64,000 nt of DNA from Sphagnum magellanicum (taxonomy: Eukaryota > Streptophyta > Sphagnopsida > Sphagnales > Sphagnaceae). A program made the translations under genes and the position numbers. The stretch spans positions 20,929,390 through 20,993,389 of the forward strand of contig CM038911.1 in the NCBI GenBank assembly GCA_021904315.1, read 5' to 3'. The notes below the pieces were generated by a model. It searched no databases, was not told the origin of the DNA, and was given only the letters and a program-made list of their open reading frames with translations. Of this stretch, positions 1 to 10,700 are shown piece by piece. Within the stretch, counting starts at the first letter, position 1. Every line of letters starts with the position of its first letter.

Positions 1-1063
1 AATTGTTGAAAAGAACAAAAGTAGAAAAATAGTTTGAAAGAGCAAAAGAAAGTAGGTGTGTTGAATATTCAGCCATTGGCTATGAGGTCGTTGCCACATT
101 CATTATCATCTTCAAAATGTGCAAAAGGAAAAACGTATAATTAGAATATGCAATTTGGGCAAATGATAATTCATGATATATATAGAACTAGAACATTTGT
201 AGCTAAGTTTTTGTGTAGAAGAAGAAGAAATTAACATGCAAGAGAGCAAACAAGACCAAAAATTATCAATAGATCTTGTGTTCATTGAAGAATCATAGGA
301 AGAAGAAGCTATGGAGTAGCACTTTATGGAAGCAAAGACAACATAAACAAACGCATGGGAGGAAAATAATTTTGAGGTGGAAGTACAACCATCCACAAAG
401 GTGTAGGTGGAAGTACAACAATCCACAGAGGTGACGACGATGGTAGAAGCACAACGAAGGGCGATGGAGATGGAGAGCCATAAATCGGAAACTATAGAGA
501 AAAGAAGATGTGCAAACCTAAATAGACCTACACTTCTAGAGAAAGGTATTAAGATTCCGAATCCTAACTAATTCATGTGGACATAGACAAAACATAATTA
601 TGATAAGCATGTTAAATGGATGGAGAATTGGAAGGATATTGCTCAAGAAGAAGACTAGGCTTCTAAAGCAAGACTTGTTCTTTTATTTTTAATGGATTAG
701 CAAGCACCAATGCTTGATGTAATGTTAGAATTTTTAAACACATTCTTGATCAAAGGCATAGATATATACTTTGGCATAAGGATAAGATATATGTAATTAA
801 CAAATAACTAATTATAGATGTCTTCGGAGTGTGTGCGGATGGGTATGTAGAAGAACTGAAAGGGCAAGTCAGTAAATCATTAGTAGTTTAGGCATTACAG
901 AGTTGTAAACTTACACTTACAAATTCTTTTGTAGATCAATGGAATGTAAAGAATTTGGGTCTACCGTACTCTATCAAATGTCTTGCCATTATATCTGTCA
1001 TTTATCAGAGGGAGAAAGTGCAATATTTTAATAACAAGAGTGTTATTACATTAGTGAGAGTAA
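1..1063. other. Left flank of the gene-carrying CACTA element
   Basis: No intact gene is visible. The first ~430 bases are A-rich with GAAGAAG-type runs, and the minus-strand open stretches there follow base composition only. A plus-strand coding relic at about 440-790 is listed separately. Bases 800-1063 show nothing recognisable. The CACTA element begins at 1064. Confidence 0.5.
440..790 (+). pseudogene. Unidentified decayed coding relic
   Basis: One plus-strand frame reads about 110 codons interrupted by four stops (TAA or TAG). Each stop could come from a glutamine codon (CAA or CAG) by one C-to-T change. Between the stops the translation is rich in charged residues, for example HNYDKHVKWMENWKDIAQEE, which looks like former protein sequence and not random AT-rich DNA. 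I do not recognise the family. It lies just outside the CACTA element, so it is probably part of an older mobile element into which the CACTA copy jumped. A transposon-encoded origin is inference. Confidence 0.3.
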
Positions 1064-1320
1064 CACTAGAAGAAAAACCTTTATTTACAACTAGTGTTTA
1101 CAACTGTTTTTTAGTCAAAAGAGACATTTTATAACTAACTGTCTAATAGTCGCCTAAGACAAGTTACAGACGACAAATAGTCGTAAAACATTACATTAGG
1201 ATGATGTCATCAAATAGTAGATGAAGCCTACATTTAGTATAAATTGTTTCATCCGATGGGGCCAGTATATACATAATGTATACAAGGCATCATTTTGCGA
1301 CTATAAATTGCAACTATTTT
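1064..1320 (+). repeat. CACTA left TIR and subterminal repeat zone
   Basis: The terminal inverted repeat starts with CACTAG. It is followed by repeated short motifs on both strands: TAGTCGCC near 1148, TAGTCG near 1186, and GCGACTA and GCAACTA near 1297-1315. Short subterminal arrays of this kind bind transposase in known CACTA elements. That role is inferred here. Confidence 0.7.
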
Positions 1321-2159
1321 GGTGGATCCAAACTCCAACCATGTGGAAACACATGTTAACTCTTGAAATACTTTCGATTAACTAATGGGTTGTTGCCACA
1401 TGGCATGGTTTCTAATATTTGGGAAACCAGATTGTGATATTGGATGATCTAGAATTTTCTAAATCTTATGGTTAAGAAATGGCCACGTCTTTTGTGTTTG
1501 GCTAATCAAAATGTGCCACGTGTCTCATTATGAGCATCATGACATTTGAATATTTATTAAAAAACCCTAGATATATCCCATTCATCAAATGTCAAGAATG
1601 AGGATCTTGACACGTGTCACATTATTATTTGAATGGAAATTTCAAATTTGCCACATCTTTTAAAAATCGAATAATAGAAACTTGCCACATGACAATGTTA
1701 AATAATTTGGAAAATATTTTTATTGAAAAGGAATAATGGACCCTAGTTTAACATTATGAATTGAGGTTAGCATTTTAGGGTTTAATTAACAATGTTCTAG
1801 GGTTACGGTTACCATGGCTCACTAATCACACACAAAATGGACATGGAAAATGGTTTCCATTGAGTTAATAAAAACTCAATGAGCACATTCACATTAAGTT
1901 TTGCAAAGATGGAAAAATGTTTTGTATTGAACATGGGTTCCTACCTTAATGTAATCAACAATACTTAACTTGAATAACTAAATGATCCAAGTCCAAAAAG
2001 GAGCAAGTAGATGTTTGGATATCTAACACCAAGTGCGTCATTGCACTGTTCACATGTGCCATCAACCCTGGCATTAACGACCCCATCATGACCTACATTC
2101 ACAAAGAATTCACCAATGTTTATGTCGTTCAAGTAAAGTGATACACAGATTGTGAGGTG
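1321..2159. other. CACTA interior, no gene recognised
   Basis: AT-rich sequence between the left subterminal zone and the captured ATPase fragment. It contains G-box-like CACGTG near 1516 and 1612 and several CCACATG motifs. The minus-strand open stretch at 1965-2195 begins inside the ATPase relic (GDGIND) and then runs into sequence that does not match that family. Confidence 0.4.
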
Positions 2160-5100
2160 TTGGCAAGTCATTAATGCCATCCCCAACCATTGCAACTACT
2201 GTTCCATCTGCATGAAGTGACTATATTGCTTTTGTCTTCCCAGCATGTAATACTTCTGCCATTACATCCATGATGCCCACATGCCAAATCAAAGAAAAGT
2301 AGGGCAAGTTATTTGTCTGTAAGAAGAGTAGAGCCATAACAATCAAAAGGAAGCTACTACTGCAAGTAGCTCTTTCTGAGATATGATGCTGGAAGTTTCA
2401 GAAATAAATCCTACTTTAAGGGCCAGGACTATGGACATTAATTGACATCATTGGGTATTCTTGTTCTTTTAGTGATTGGGCAAGATCTGATTCACAAGCA
2501 AAGGAATGAGTAAGGGAAGAAAGCATATTCCAAGAAACACATGCCATTAGAGTACTATAAGAAGAAAAGAACAAACCTCATCTGCCATAGATCTAGCAGT
2601 TTGCTAATTGTTGCCAGTGACTAGAATGCACTTGATATCCATACTTTTCAGGCCCTCCACCACAACTGCTGCATCTTGTTTCAAGGGATCTGAATGTTAA
2701 TAACACTTGCTACAGCCCCATCAAAGGCTACTATAACAACTGTCTGAGCCCATTGTTTGTTTCTCTTGCAAATAATCTTCTGTGGCCTTTAAAAGATGGC
2801 CGCACCTGAGTTGCTCATCAGATTCTAATTGCCAACCTGGTTAAAAGTTTCAAAAAAATCTCAGCATACACCATGAAAACCTTCCCAAGCCCTAGATATA
2901 AAACAAGCTGAAAGATCAATGAGAAAATGCAGAAATCTTTAGCTGTAAGAATAATGGTAACTCACCAATATGCACTTAACAATGCACTCCCTTGCCAGGA
3001 ATATTTTCAAATGAGGAAGCTGATTTCATCCAACTTGTATCTCTACTTCTCAGTGTGTGTGCAGCTTTCAGGGTTGGGGGTCCTCTAAATTCCAGAAAGT
3101 AATGTGTGTAGTCCACAATTGCTTTTGCCAATGCGTGCTCACTGCCAGCTTGTTTCAAACTGAACATTTTAAAGTTCTAGCTAGCAGAAAACACAATGAG
3201 CCAAGAAGAACAGGGGAGGAGAGAGCCTGGACTGAAAGCTCCCAACAGTGGAGAAAAGGTTATGGTTCCCAAACGAATAACACATTCAAACAAAACACAA
3301 CAAGTGAAAACCATGAGCTAACCTCTGCTAATGCAACCAGCGTAAGAAAGTCAGCCAATGGAGTCTTGTTGTACATTCTCTGGTTCATAACTGCAGGTTT
3401 TCCTTTTGTCAAAGTGCCTGTCTTGTCAAACACCACACACCACACTTTGTGGGCATGTTCCAAATACCAGTTGCAACTATAACAGCTATTGGTGTTGCCA
3501 GTCCCAGGGCATATGGACAAGCAATAACAGTCACCGAATTGCAAACATAAAGTGATTAGTGCTGGTGGGGAGCCATGAGTCAGGGTATGACCCTAGTTTC
3601 CTAGTGATGTATCTCTCCAATGTTGCAACATAAATTAGTTTTTTTCAAAATAAACACATGTACTGCTTATGCAAATCTTCAATAGAAAACCAGATAGCTA
3701 CTTCTTGGAATTATTACTTGCCCAAAAGTCATTAGACCAATGCATTAAACTCAGGCATTCCTAGGCCACATCAGTTTATGCCCAAACTTGAATTAAGGTC
3801 TAGGTTGCAGAAAACACTCACCAGCCAAGAAAGTGGTGATAATCATTGAAACAACAATTGGAACAAAAATGCTGGCAACCTGTCCAGAAGACACAGCAAA
3901 CCAAAGCATGAAACCCAGCATCTATTCTGCACAAACAGAATTCAAGAGTATTATTTGCATACACTCACAGTATTTTGTCTACTACATAGTCTCATGCAGC
4001 AAGCAATCTAGTTCAGCAGCTTGTAAAATCAATCCTATCAATCAAATTCAAGTTACACTCAAACTCAGGGGTTGGATTCGAACAGAAACAAGGTGAGTGC
4101 TCACATACAGGACTAAGAAGAGAACCTAATGCAACAACTAAAATCACATACAATCAGACATGGATATTTATCTACAATAACCAACTCATTAACAATCTAT
4201 TTCAAGCAAGAAAGTTGTTGTAAGAACGTACACAATCAGCAAACTTCTGTATAGGTGTTTTTGTCATCTTGGCAGCTTCCACCATGTTGATAATCTGTGC
4301 AAGTGTAATGTCATGTCCAACCCTCATGGCCCTTATGTGCGTGACTCCATTCATACTGAGAGTGCCATCTATAACAGAATCACCCATCTTGTTTGCAGTT
4401 GGTGAAAACTCCCTAGTGATCATGCTCTTGTTAACAGGACTGGCCCCACACACAATTATCCCATCAGCTGGCACCTTTGCCACAAGTGGGACTTTCAGCA
4501 AATCACCCCTCTGAATTAACTGCACATTGCACAACAATTGCATTATAGTCAAGATCTCCACCATGTGCCATGATGGAAAAGAATCTTAAGTAGCAAAAAA
4601 ACTAATATTATGAGTTCTTCCCTTTGTTAGATGATAAAAGGTGAACATCTTCACAATCCCTCCCTTTGCTGGTAAAGTCAGATTTGACTAGAGCTCTCAC
4701 AAAAGTCCTACACTTTGGTGGAGCTAATCACATGCAATGGAAGTAATAGCATTGGTGCAAATGGATGTAAGGTTTAGGGTTTAGGGAAAATGGATTTTGT
4801 ATTGAATTATAAACAATGCAAGAAGAATTAATTGTTTTATTTACTGTAGAGTAAATGTGTAGCTTTCATTATCAGGAACAACATGTAGGTAATCAAGACA
4901 ATACTAAAGTCTACTGTGAACAGAATTGCTGTGGTAGGAGCAAGCTCTAGAAGCTTCCCAATGGCCTCTAAGGTCTTCCCTTTGGCAAGAGACTCCAAGT
5001 ACTTTCCAAGGAGTACAAATGAAAAAAACATGGCACTTGTCTCAAAGTATGTTGTTGCAGGAGAACCTGTAACTGCACCATACAGGAGTCCACAAACAAA

Positions 5101-5714
5101 GTATACATATGCTGTTGTGGTGCCTAATGTCACAAGCACATCCATGTTGGCGGAACCCTGCCACAATGAGTGGTAAGCCCCAACATAAAACTGCCAACCA
5201 ATAATGAACTGGACGGGTGTCACTAGTGTCCACTTGAGCCAGTCCAACAGCAAGAAGAGCCCACATTGTAGGACTAGAAAATATTGGAAAACCACAATAT
5301 GTGGACAGACAACTCCAATAAACACCACATGTATATGTTTACAATTGCAGTTCATACCACAACTGATCAGTTGACATAAAGATGCAACCTCAATAATTTA
5401 TACACCCTTGAGCACCAATCACATGAATGTTTATGAATCCTTCAACCCAACAATAATGAAAATGCACAATGATGTATAATGTCCTCATCAAGGAAAATAC
5501 ATCAAATGGTAATCGAACTCACATTGAAAGCACAACTCCACAGGAACAACTGATACATGTGCCCAACCTCTGTACCATAATCAGACAAAACTTGTGTGTA
5601 GGGGTTGGGCAAGACCACTTTGTAACAGCTAGCTCCAATGTTCTCCACTGCATTAGCAACAGCCCTCAGACCAGTCAAATCTGAATCTATGGATGTCTCC
5701 ACCTTTCCAACCAT
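2160..5714 (-). pseudogene. Captured fragment of a P1B-type copper-transporting ATPase (HMA5/HMA7-like), broken
   Basis: In plants this family pumps Cu(I) across the plasma or Golgi membranes. Minus-strand exons appear in family order. About 5714-5525 is the segment after the metal-binding domains. About 5340-4914 holds transmembrane helices (CPHIVVF, NMDVLVTLGT, FVLLGKYLESLAKGKT). About 4545-4232 is the actuator domain. About 3886-3822 reads VASIFVPIVV. About 3560-3340 holds the CPC helix and the phosphorylation site FDKTGTLTKGK. About 3167-2980 is HALAKAIVDY…PGKGV. About 2850-2580 is the nucleotide-binding domain. About 2290-2160 ends in MVGDGIND. The N-terminal CXXC domains and the last helices are missing. 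Broken points: CPC reads CPY, TGE reads TRE, TGDN reads TGNN, and there are in-frame stops and a frameshift after CPY. GT-AG introns remain. It is not functional as a pump. Confidence 0.85.
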
Positions 5715-5897
5715 GGCACTAACTATAAATTCTCATACACCCTTCAGGTCACAAAGTACCTCTTCAACACTCTTCATGTCCTCATAATTGTTCATACCCA
5801 CCTGCTTGCCTGCTTAGATCTTTTATCAGTGGTCTTGTGAGGATGAATCAGAGCTCAGGGGTAGGAATTGTGGGGTTTGTGTGTTTGTGATGTTCAG

Positions 5898-8000
5898 GAC
5901 AATGTCTTTGTGATTATGGTGGCATCAGTGCAATATCGAGCACACATTGAGACTGCTGAAGATGCCTTCTATAAGCTCATGAATTCACGGGAACAAATCA
6001 AATCATATGTATTTGATGCTAAGTATAACAGTCCTTGTTGTAAACAATTGATGTAATTGGTATCATATTTCAATGAGTAGGCCTTATGTTTAAGCAAAAT
6101 GGCAACTATATAGACATATATATATGTGTTCTTCATGTGATCAGGTTCCAATTCTGAGCAGAATGTTGTTATTTGTTTGTGAGTAGTTGTGTGAGCCAGT
6201 GTACGAAGGATGCTTCTTGATGATGTTTTTGAGTAGAAGAATGACATTGCAAAGAATGTAGAAGAAGAACTTGAGAAGGTCAATTTTCTTTATTCCTTTC
6301 TGATAGCAACCATTTTTGTTTCACCTGGTAGCAGTTTGAGAATGCTTTTAGTTCTCCAACCCTAGCTGGAGTAATGGAAGATGTGGGTATATGTAACAAT
6401 TAATAGATGATTCTAACAGTTTATCTTTTGTTGACAAAAATATTGCAGGCCATGCGGAATTATGGGTATGAGATTGTGCAGACTCTCATTGTTGACATTG
6501 AACCTGATGAGATTGTCAAGCGGGCCATGAACGAAATCAATGCAGGTGAGGAGACTCATGTCTCTCTCTTATGTTCTTTTGTCCCATGCTCCAGTTCAAT
6601 GTTAAACTGGCTGCTCTTCAAGATCTATTCTCTAATGCAAATTGATGTCAACTTAGTGGTTGATACAAATTAGGAGAGAGAGATGGTCTTCTTCAGCAAG
6701 TCAAGTTTTTCTTGACCAGAATTATCTTGAATGAACCTGCAATTTTATAGATTGTGAAGATCTGTGAACCAAATAAGTGCATTTTTTCTTGATTACAGTT
6801 GCAAAGTTGAGGGTGGCTACTCGGGAGAAGGCAGAGGCAGAGAAACTCTTCAGGTGAAGCGATGTCGCAACCCCACTTTGGGCAAAGTGGGAGAATGCAA
6901 CTCCCACTCCCAAAAGTGGAAACTTGGAGTCCTCCGGGACTCCCAAAAACTCAGAAGACAATTTGAGGGGTCAAATCTACTTGCCTTGATGCGTTCTTTA
7001 TATAAATGGAAAGCTCTTGAAGCGTAGATGTCCAAAATGGCCTCGCATTGCTCATTTGGACATCTGCAGCCCAAGTTAGGGGCAAAAGAAGGGCCGGGAG
7101 TCAAATTGCTAGTTTGACTCCCGACCACTAAAAGTCGGGAATCGACCTCTTCCCGACGTCGCCTCAAGGAATGCGACAGGCGTTGGAAAGCTCTCAACGA
7201 GAGCTACAACTTTGGTTTAGAGCTCGTCCCAAGCCAAGCTCGGGGCGAGGAGCTGTGGCCGTCCAAAGTCCCGGGACTCCAACCCTGGATAGTTTCGGGA
7301 CTCCAACTTGGGAGTCTTGGGAAAAATGGCCATTTGGATGTAGCCTCGGTGAAGAGCTGCAAAGAATACTATATGGGGGAAGGTGGTGGCTTCCCCTGAG
7401 TCCGGGCTGTGGTGAGTCAAGTAGTCCAAAGTGCCCGTGGCTTGTCCCAACACCCAAAGGTGTTCCCGAATGTGAACTAACCCTCTTGTGGTTGGTTTTG
7501 GATGCAGATTCATGCTTGATCTTCTAATCCATCTTCCTAGTCTAATCCCAAGACTTATAGCATGCCCCTCTACCCCTCTTTAGTGTTGGAAGTTGGGAGT
7601 GCCCCTCAAGTCCCATTTTTCCGCAACTACACATAGTTGGACCCTCGAGTGGGTTCAACCCGGGACTTGGGAGTGCGTCAAGTGAGCAGAGGGGGAGGCA
7701 GAGGCAAAGTATCTTTCAAGAGTGGGTGTTGCACGTCAGCGTCAGGCAATTGTTGATGGCTTGCGGGAAAGTGTTTTAGCCTTCTCAGACAATGTTCCAG
7801 GGACAACACCTAAGGAAGTTATGGACATGGTGTTGGTGACATAGTACTTTGACATAATGAAAAAAATTGGTGCAAGCTCCAGGAACTCCACGGTGTTCAT
7901 CCCACATGGTCCTGGTGCTGTGCGTGATGTTGCAAAGCAAATGTGTAATGGTTTATTGCAAGGGCAAGCTGGCCATATGAATAACATGGCAATTGTTTAA
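5898..8000 (+). pseudogene. Captured fragment of an HIR (hypersensitive-induced reaction, SPFH/prohibitin-like) gene, broken
   Basis: HIR proteins are membrane-raft SPFH-domain proteins linked to plant immune signalling. The exons seen are 5898-6020 ([15 protein letters not shown]…YVFD), ~6195-6278 (ASVRRMLLDDVFE-stop-KNDIAK), 6449-6545 ([21 protein letters not shown]), ~6797-6862 (KLRVATREKAEAEK) and 7681-8000 (EGEAEAKYL…[12 protein letters not shown]…[13 protein letters not shown]), ending in TAA at 7998-8000. The first ~70 residues of a normal ~285-residue HIR are absent. Lesions are TAG at 6234 and at 7842 (both CAG in the family), a one-base deletion near 6850, and an 818 bp solo LTR inserted in the exon at 6863. 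Intron borders are kept (donors at 6279 and 6546, acceptor before 6449). It lies head to head with the ATPase fragment inside one CACTA element. Confidence 0.9.
6863..7680 (+). mobile_element. Solo LTR, copy 1 (inserted in an HIR exon)
   Basis: It starts TGTCGCAACC and ends GGGAGTGCGTCA, giving the TG…CA ends of an LTR. It is flanked by agcga (6858-6862) and agtga (7681-7685), a 5 bp target duplication with one C-to-T change. Removing it restores the continuous HIR exon (…VKR then [10 protein letters not shown]). Three more copies occur in the window (12465, 19120, 57373). No internal domain or second LTR is present, so this is a solo LTR left by recombination. Open stretches inside it are not genes. 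Confidence 0.85.
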
Positions 8001-9159
8001 GCGACACTTTTCTTTGAATGGGTATTACAACAGACTATGTCTGCCCATTGTTGAAGGCTTGCACAAGAGAATATTCTAGAAATTTGTACAAATAAAAGTA
8101 GTCAAAATTGCAAAAACATTAGTTTCTTTTCATATAAAGCTAGTACTCTGAGAGCATTCTACACTGAAATCTCATTAGAATCTGTAATGCAACTAGATTT
8201 GTATGTGTGTTTACAGTTTATTGTCAGAATAGTATGTGTACTTGATTGAGCATTGTCTGACTTCCCAGTGATTTGCATCAATGGATTGGTTTTCCCTTGC
8301 AAAAGTGTTTATTTTCAGACAAGATTCATTTCCATTTTAGCTCACTTTCACATATGTTTGTTGTAGATTGAATAAGGAGACTAGGTATTCATTAGCTATG
8401 CCTTTTGGGTGCTTGCTGAAATTGTGGTCGAAGCTTGTTGCAGATTGAATCAGGAGACTAGGTATTCATTAACTATGCCTTTTGGGTGCTTGTTGAAATT
8501 GTGGTCAAAGTTTTCTTGTTGCTTTAAGAATGTGATACATATTTAATGTTGAAAATTATCTGCACCCTACCTTCCGCACGTATGCCTATCTCATCTCACA
8601 AGCTGCAACAACATAAACAATAACTCTCTTCAACTAGGGTACAGCAGACTTAAAACCACTCAAAATGCTTGACATGGGTTAACAGAATTCCTTAGTACCA
8701 AGTCCATAACTTCCTTAGGTGTTGTCCCCTATTAGACTGCAACACATAAATCTGGGCAAATATATTGGAACACTAATTTGGAAAACCACATAAGGCATGT
8801 AATATGACTTGGGTATAATCTGTATATTATTTTAAACAAATTTGACATAAATAAACTAGACAAAAACTAAGGTGATGTATGCAATACATATTCAAGTATG
8901 CTTTAAATACAATTTACATACAATTTAAATACAACCATTATACATAACCAGTAATATATGGGTACATCTTAGTATGTACCCATATAATAATGAGTAAAAT
9001 ACATTCAATACACAATTATGGACCCCTTGTGCCTAAAATATGTATAATACATTTGGAATACTCACAGGGCTATGACTCATTTGGTGACATTTGCAACTAA
9101 TGGTAGGTAGAGGGGTCTTCTTGGATGGAAATTATATTGAAAACTATCCAAATGAAAGG
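8001..9159. other. CACTA interior downstream of the HIR fragment
   Basis: Probably HIR 3' untranslated and flanking sequence carried along with the capture, then AT-rich filler. Apart from the ~78 bp direct duplication at 8356-8510, nothing recognisable was seen. Confidence 0.4.
8356..8510 (+). repeat. Direct tandem duplication, two units of ~78 bp
   Basis: The unit at 8356-8433 is repeated at 8434-8510. Both contain GGAGACTAGGTATTCATTA and TATGCCTTTTGGGTGCTTG, with only a few substitutions. It lies just after the captured HIR coding end, inside the CACTA element. Confidence 0.85.
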
Positions 9160-9318
9160 ATGAAAAAATCCATTAGTCGTAAGTTAGTCATAGAGTAGTT
9201 GCAAGCGGCTTCAAATGCAAAAAGTAGTTGTAGATATAACTAACAATAGTTGTAAATGTCAAATAGTCGCAACTAGTCGCAAATTTGTTGGTTACAAAAT
9301 CCTAGTTTTCTTCTAGTG
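9160..9318 (-). repeat. CACTA right subterminal zone and TIR
   Basis: It reads inward from the right end as CACTAGAAGAAAAC. It carries clustered TAGTCGC, TAGTTGC and TAGTTGT motifs (for example two TAGTCGC about 10 bp apart near 9279-9293). The motif family is the same as at the left end. Confidence 0.7.
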
Positions 9319-9324
9319 ATTGTA

Positions 9325-9686
9325 TCATATTATAAGACTTTCACTAGTACAACTTGCTTATTGTCATGACTTGCAATTTGTCTAAACTCTTTTGCCAACA
9401 AATTGATAATCTTAAGAGAAATCTTATTGACATCCCTAGGAGCCAACAATTCAAATGGGTTTGACTCAAGAGTATTACAAATAACATCTCAAGACCTTTC
9501 ATTAATTTCTCTTAGTCTTGCTCTCCATTCTTGTTAGCAAACCCTAGTGTCTTTTCTAGCATTGGTTGCATTTGTAGCTTTTGTTTTTGCTAGTTCAGTA
9601 GCTCTTGCAACTATTCTTTCTACTTGTTGGGCCTTGACAACTAGCCTCGGTCTATGGTTTCTTCGCTTGTTCTTAGAATTGCCCAT
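9325..9686 (-). pseudogene. Unidentified decayed coding relic with basic N-terminus
   Basis: A minus-strand frame starts with ATG at 9686-9684 and reads about 120 codons: a basic start (MGNSKNKRRNHRPRL), an Ala/Thr-rich helix-like part, then ESNPFELLAPRDVNKISLK. It is interrupted by a TAA (from CAA) and a TGA (from CGA). Both stops are single C-to-T changes. It abuts the right end of the CACTA element and may be the host element that was disrupted. The family is not recognised. Confidence 0.35.
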
Positions 9687-10159
9687 TTTCGCTAATAATT
9701 AGACCTACCAACATCATAACAAAGGTCAAAATGTGATGACCTTGAAACTTAACATGTTAATCATTAGCCTACACAAGCCCATCCAACAAGCCTTAATCTT
9801 TAACAACTTTTTTCCAATTCTAATGTCCCTAAAATCACAAATGCAAACCTAAATAGAAATTTGTTTTGTTACACTACATGAAAACTGAACATAAATTAAT
9901 TCTTATTTCTAAGTCTTAAATATATACAAAGAGTAAAATTACCAACATCTTAGCAAATTGCCAACAATTAACAAATGTTGTGATTAATCTTCATATAACA
10001 CTAGTCTTGAACAAATTGATATCTATGCCTCTTTCCTAATATTACACATATTCAAATAGTCAAAAATAAATATTGAGGTGCCATGGGTACATAATCTTAT
10101 AGAAAATTAGTATATACACATATTCTAAAAACAAAGAGAATATTGCATAGTACATAGGT
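9687..10159. other. Intergenic, no feature recognised
   Basis: AT-rich sequence between the coding relic and the satellite. No open frame, RNA gene or repeat boundary could be supported. Confidence 0.4.
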
Positions 10160-10700
10160 CCATGTATCTAAAGTACAAAGATTATATTAAGATGTACGTA
10201 AACATGAATAGAATGTATAAGGTCAGATGTCAAACGCATCTCAAGTGTACAAATGTATATAATGATACTCAACTACAAACATGTATACCCACAATACATG
10301 GACATACACACAGTGCCCATGGCCAAATACCTCTCAAGTGTACTAACCATATGTGATGGAGATGACTAACTATACTTTCAAGTGCATATGTGTATATTTG
10401 TAACATGTGTACATACATAGATAGTGCATGGTCATATATACCATGGGTTCAAATGTACTGGCTATATAACGAAGTTGACATATATTACATTATCAAGTAC
10501 ATACACATACATTTGTAATACATGGACATACACAAAATGTACAAGGTCACACACATCATGTACATCAAATGCAAATATTAAGTTATGGAGATGACAAAGT
10601 CATATTTTTCAAGTACCTACACACATACATTATGCACAAGGTCATACATGAGAGTGGATATAAATAATATGGAAAGTGAATGTATGCAGGACTATATTGA
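10160..10700 (+). repeat. Degenerate tandem satellite, period ~107-117 bp, about 4-5 units
   Basis: A CATGNACATACA-type phrase recurs at 10297, 10404 and 10521. Each is followed by AAGGTCA/TGGTCA-like and CAAGTGTAC/CAAGTACATAC phrases, giving a spacing of ~107 and 117 bp. The sequence is rich in ACATAC and GTACAT. The open stretch at 10162-10356 is a product of the repeat, not a gene. Confidence 0.6.

Larger units (their letters stand above)
1064..9318. mobile_element. CACTA-type transposon carrying two captured host-gene fragments (Pack-CACTA)
   Basis: The left end is CACTAGAAGAAAAAC and the right end is its inverse (…TTTTCTTCTAGTG), the terminal signature of plant CACTA (En/Spm) elements. 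Both subterminal zones carry scattered TAGTCGC/TAGTTGC-type motifs in both orientations, as expected for transposase binding sites. The 18-mer TAGTCGCCTAAGACAAGT at 1148-1165 recurs at 56700-56717 in another CACTA copy, so they are one family. No transposase is seen, so the element is non-autonomous. Its cargo is a copper-ATPase fragment (minus) and an HIR fragment (plus), arranged head to head with introns retained, meaning capture at the DNA level. The flanking 3-mers (taa left, att right) do not match, so the target-site duplication is lost or one boundary is not original. Confidence 0.75.

Noticed and set aside
6850..7527. Several overlapping open frames of 87-118 codons on both strands
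   Set aside because: They lie inside a solo LTR; the same frames recur in the LTR copies at 12665-13156 and 57417-58166 only because the DNA is repeated.
6863..7680. SINE or MITE interpretation of the 0.8 kb repeat family
   Set aside because: No pol III boxes, poly-A tail or terminal inverted repeats; TG…CA-type ends with 5 bp duplications fit an LTR.
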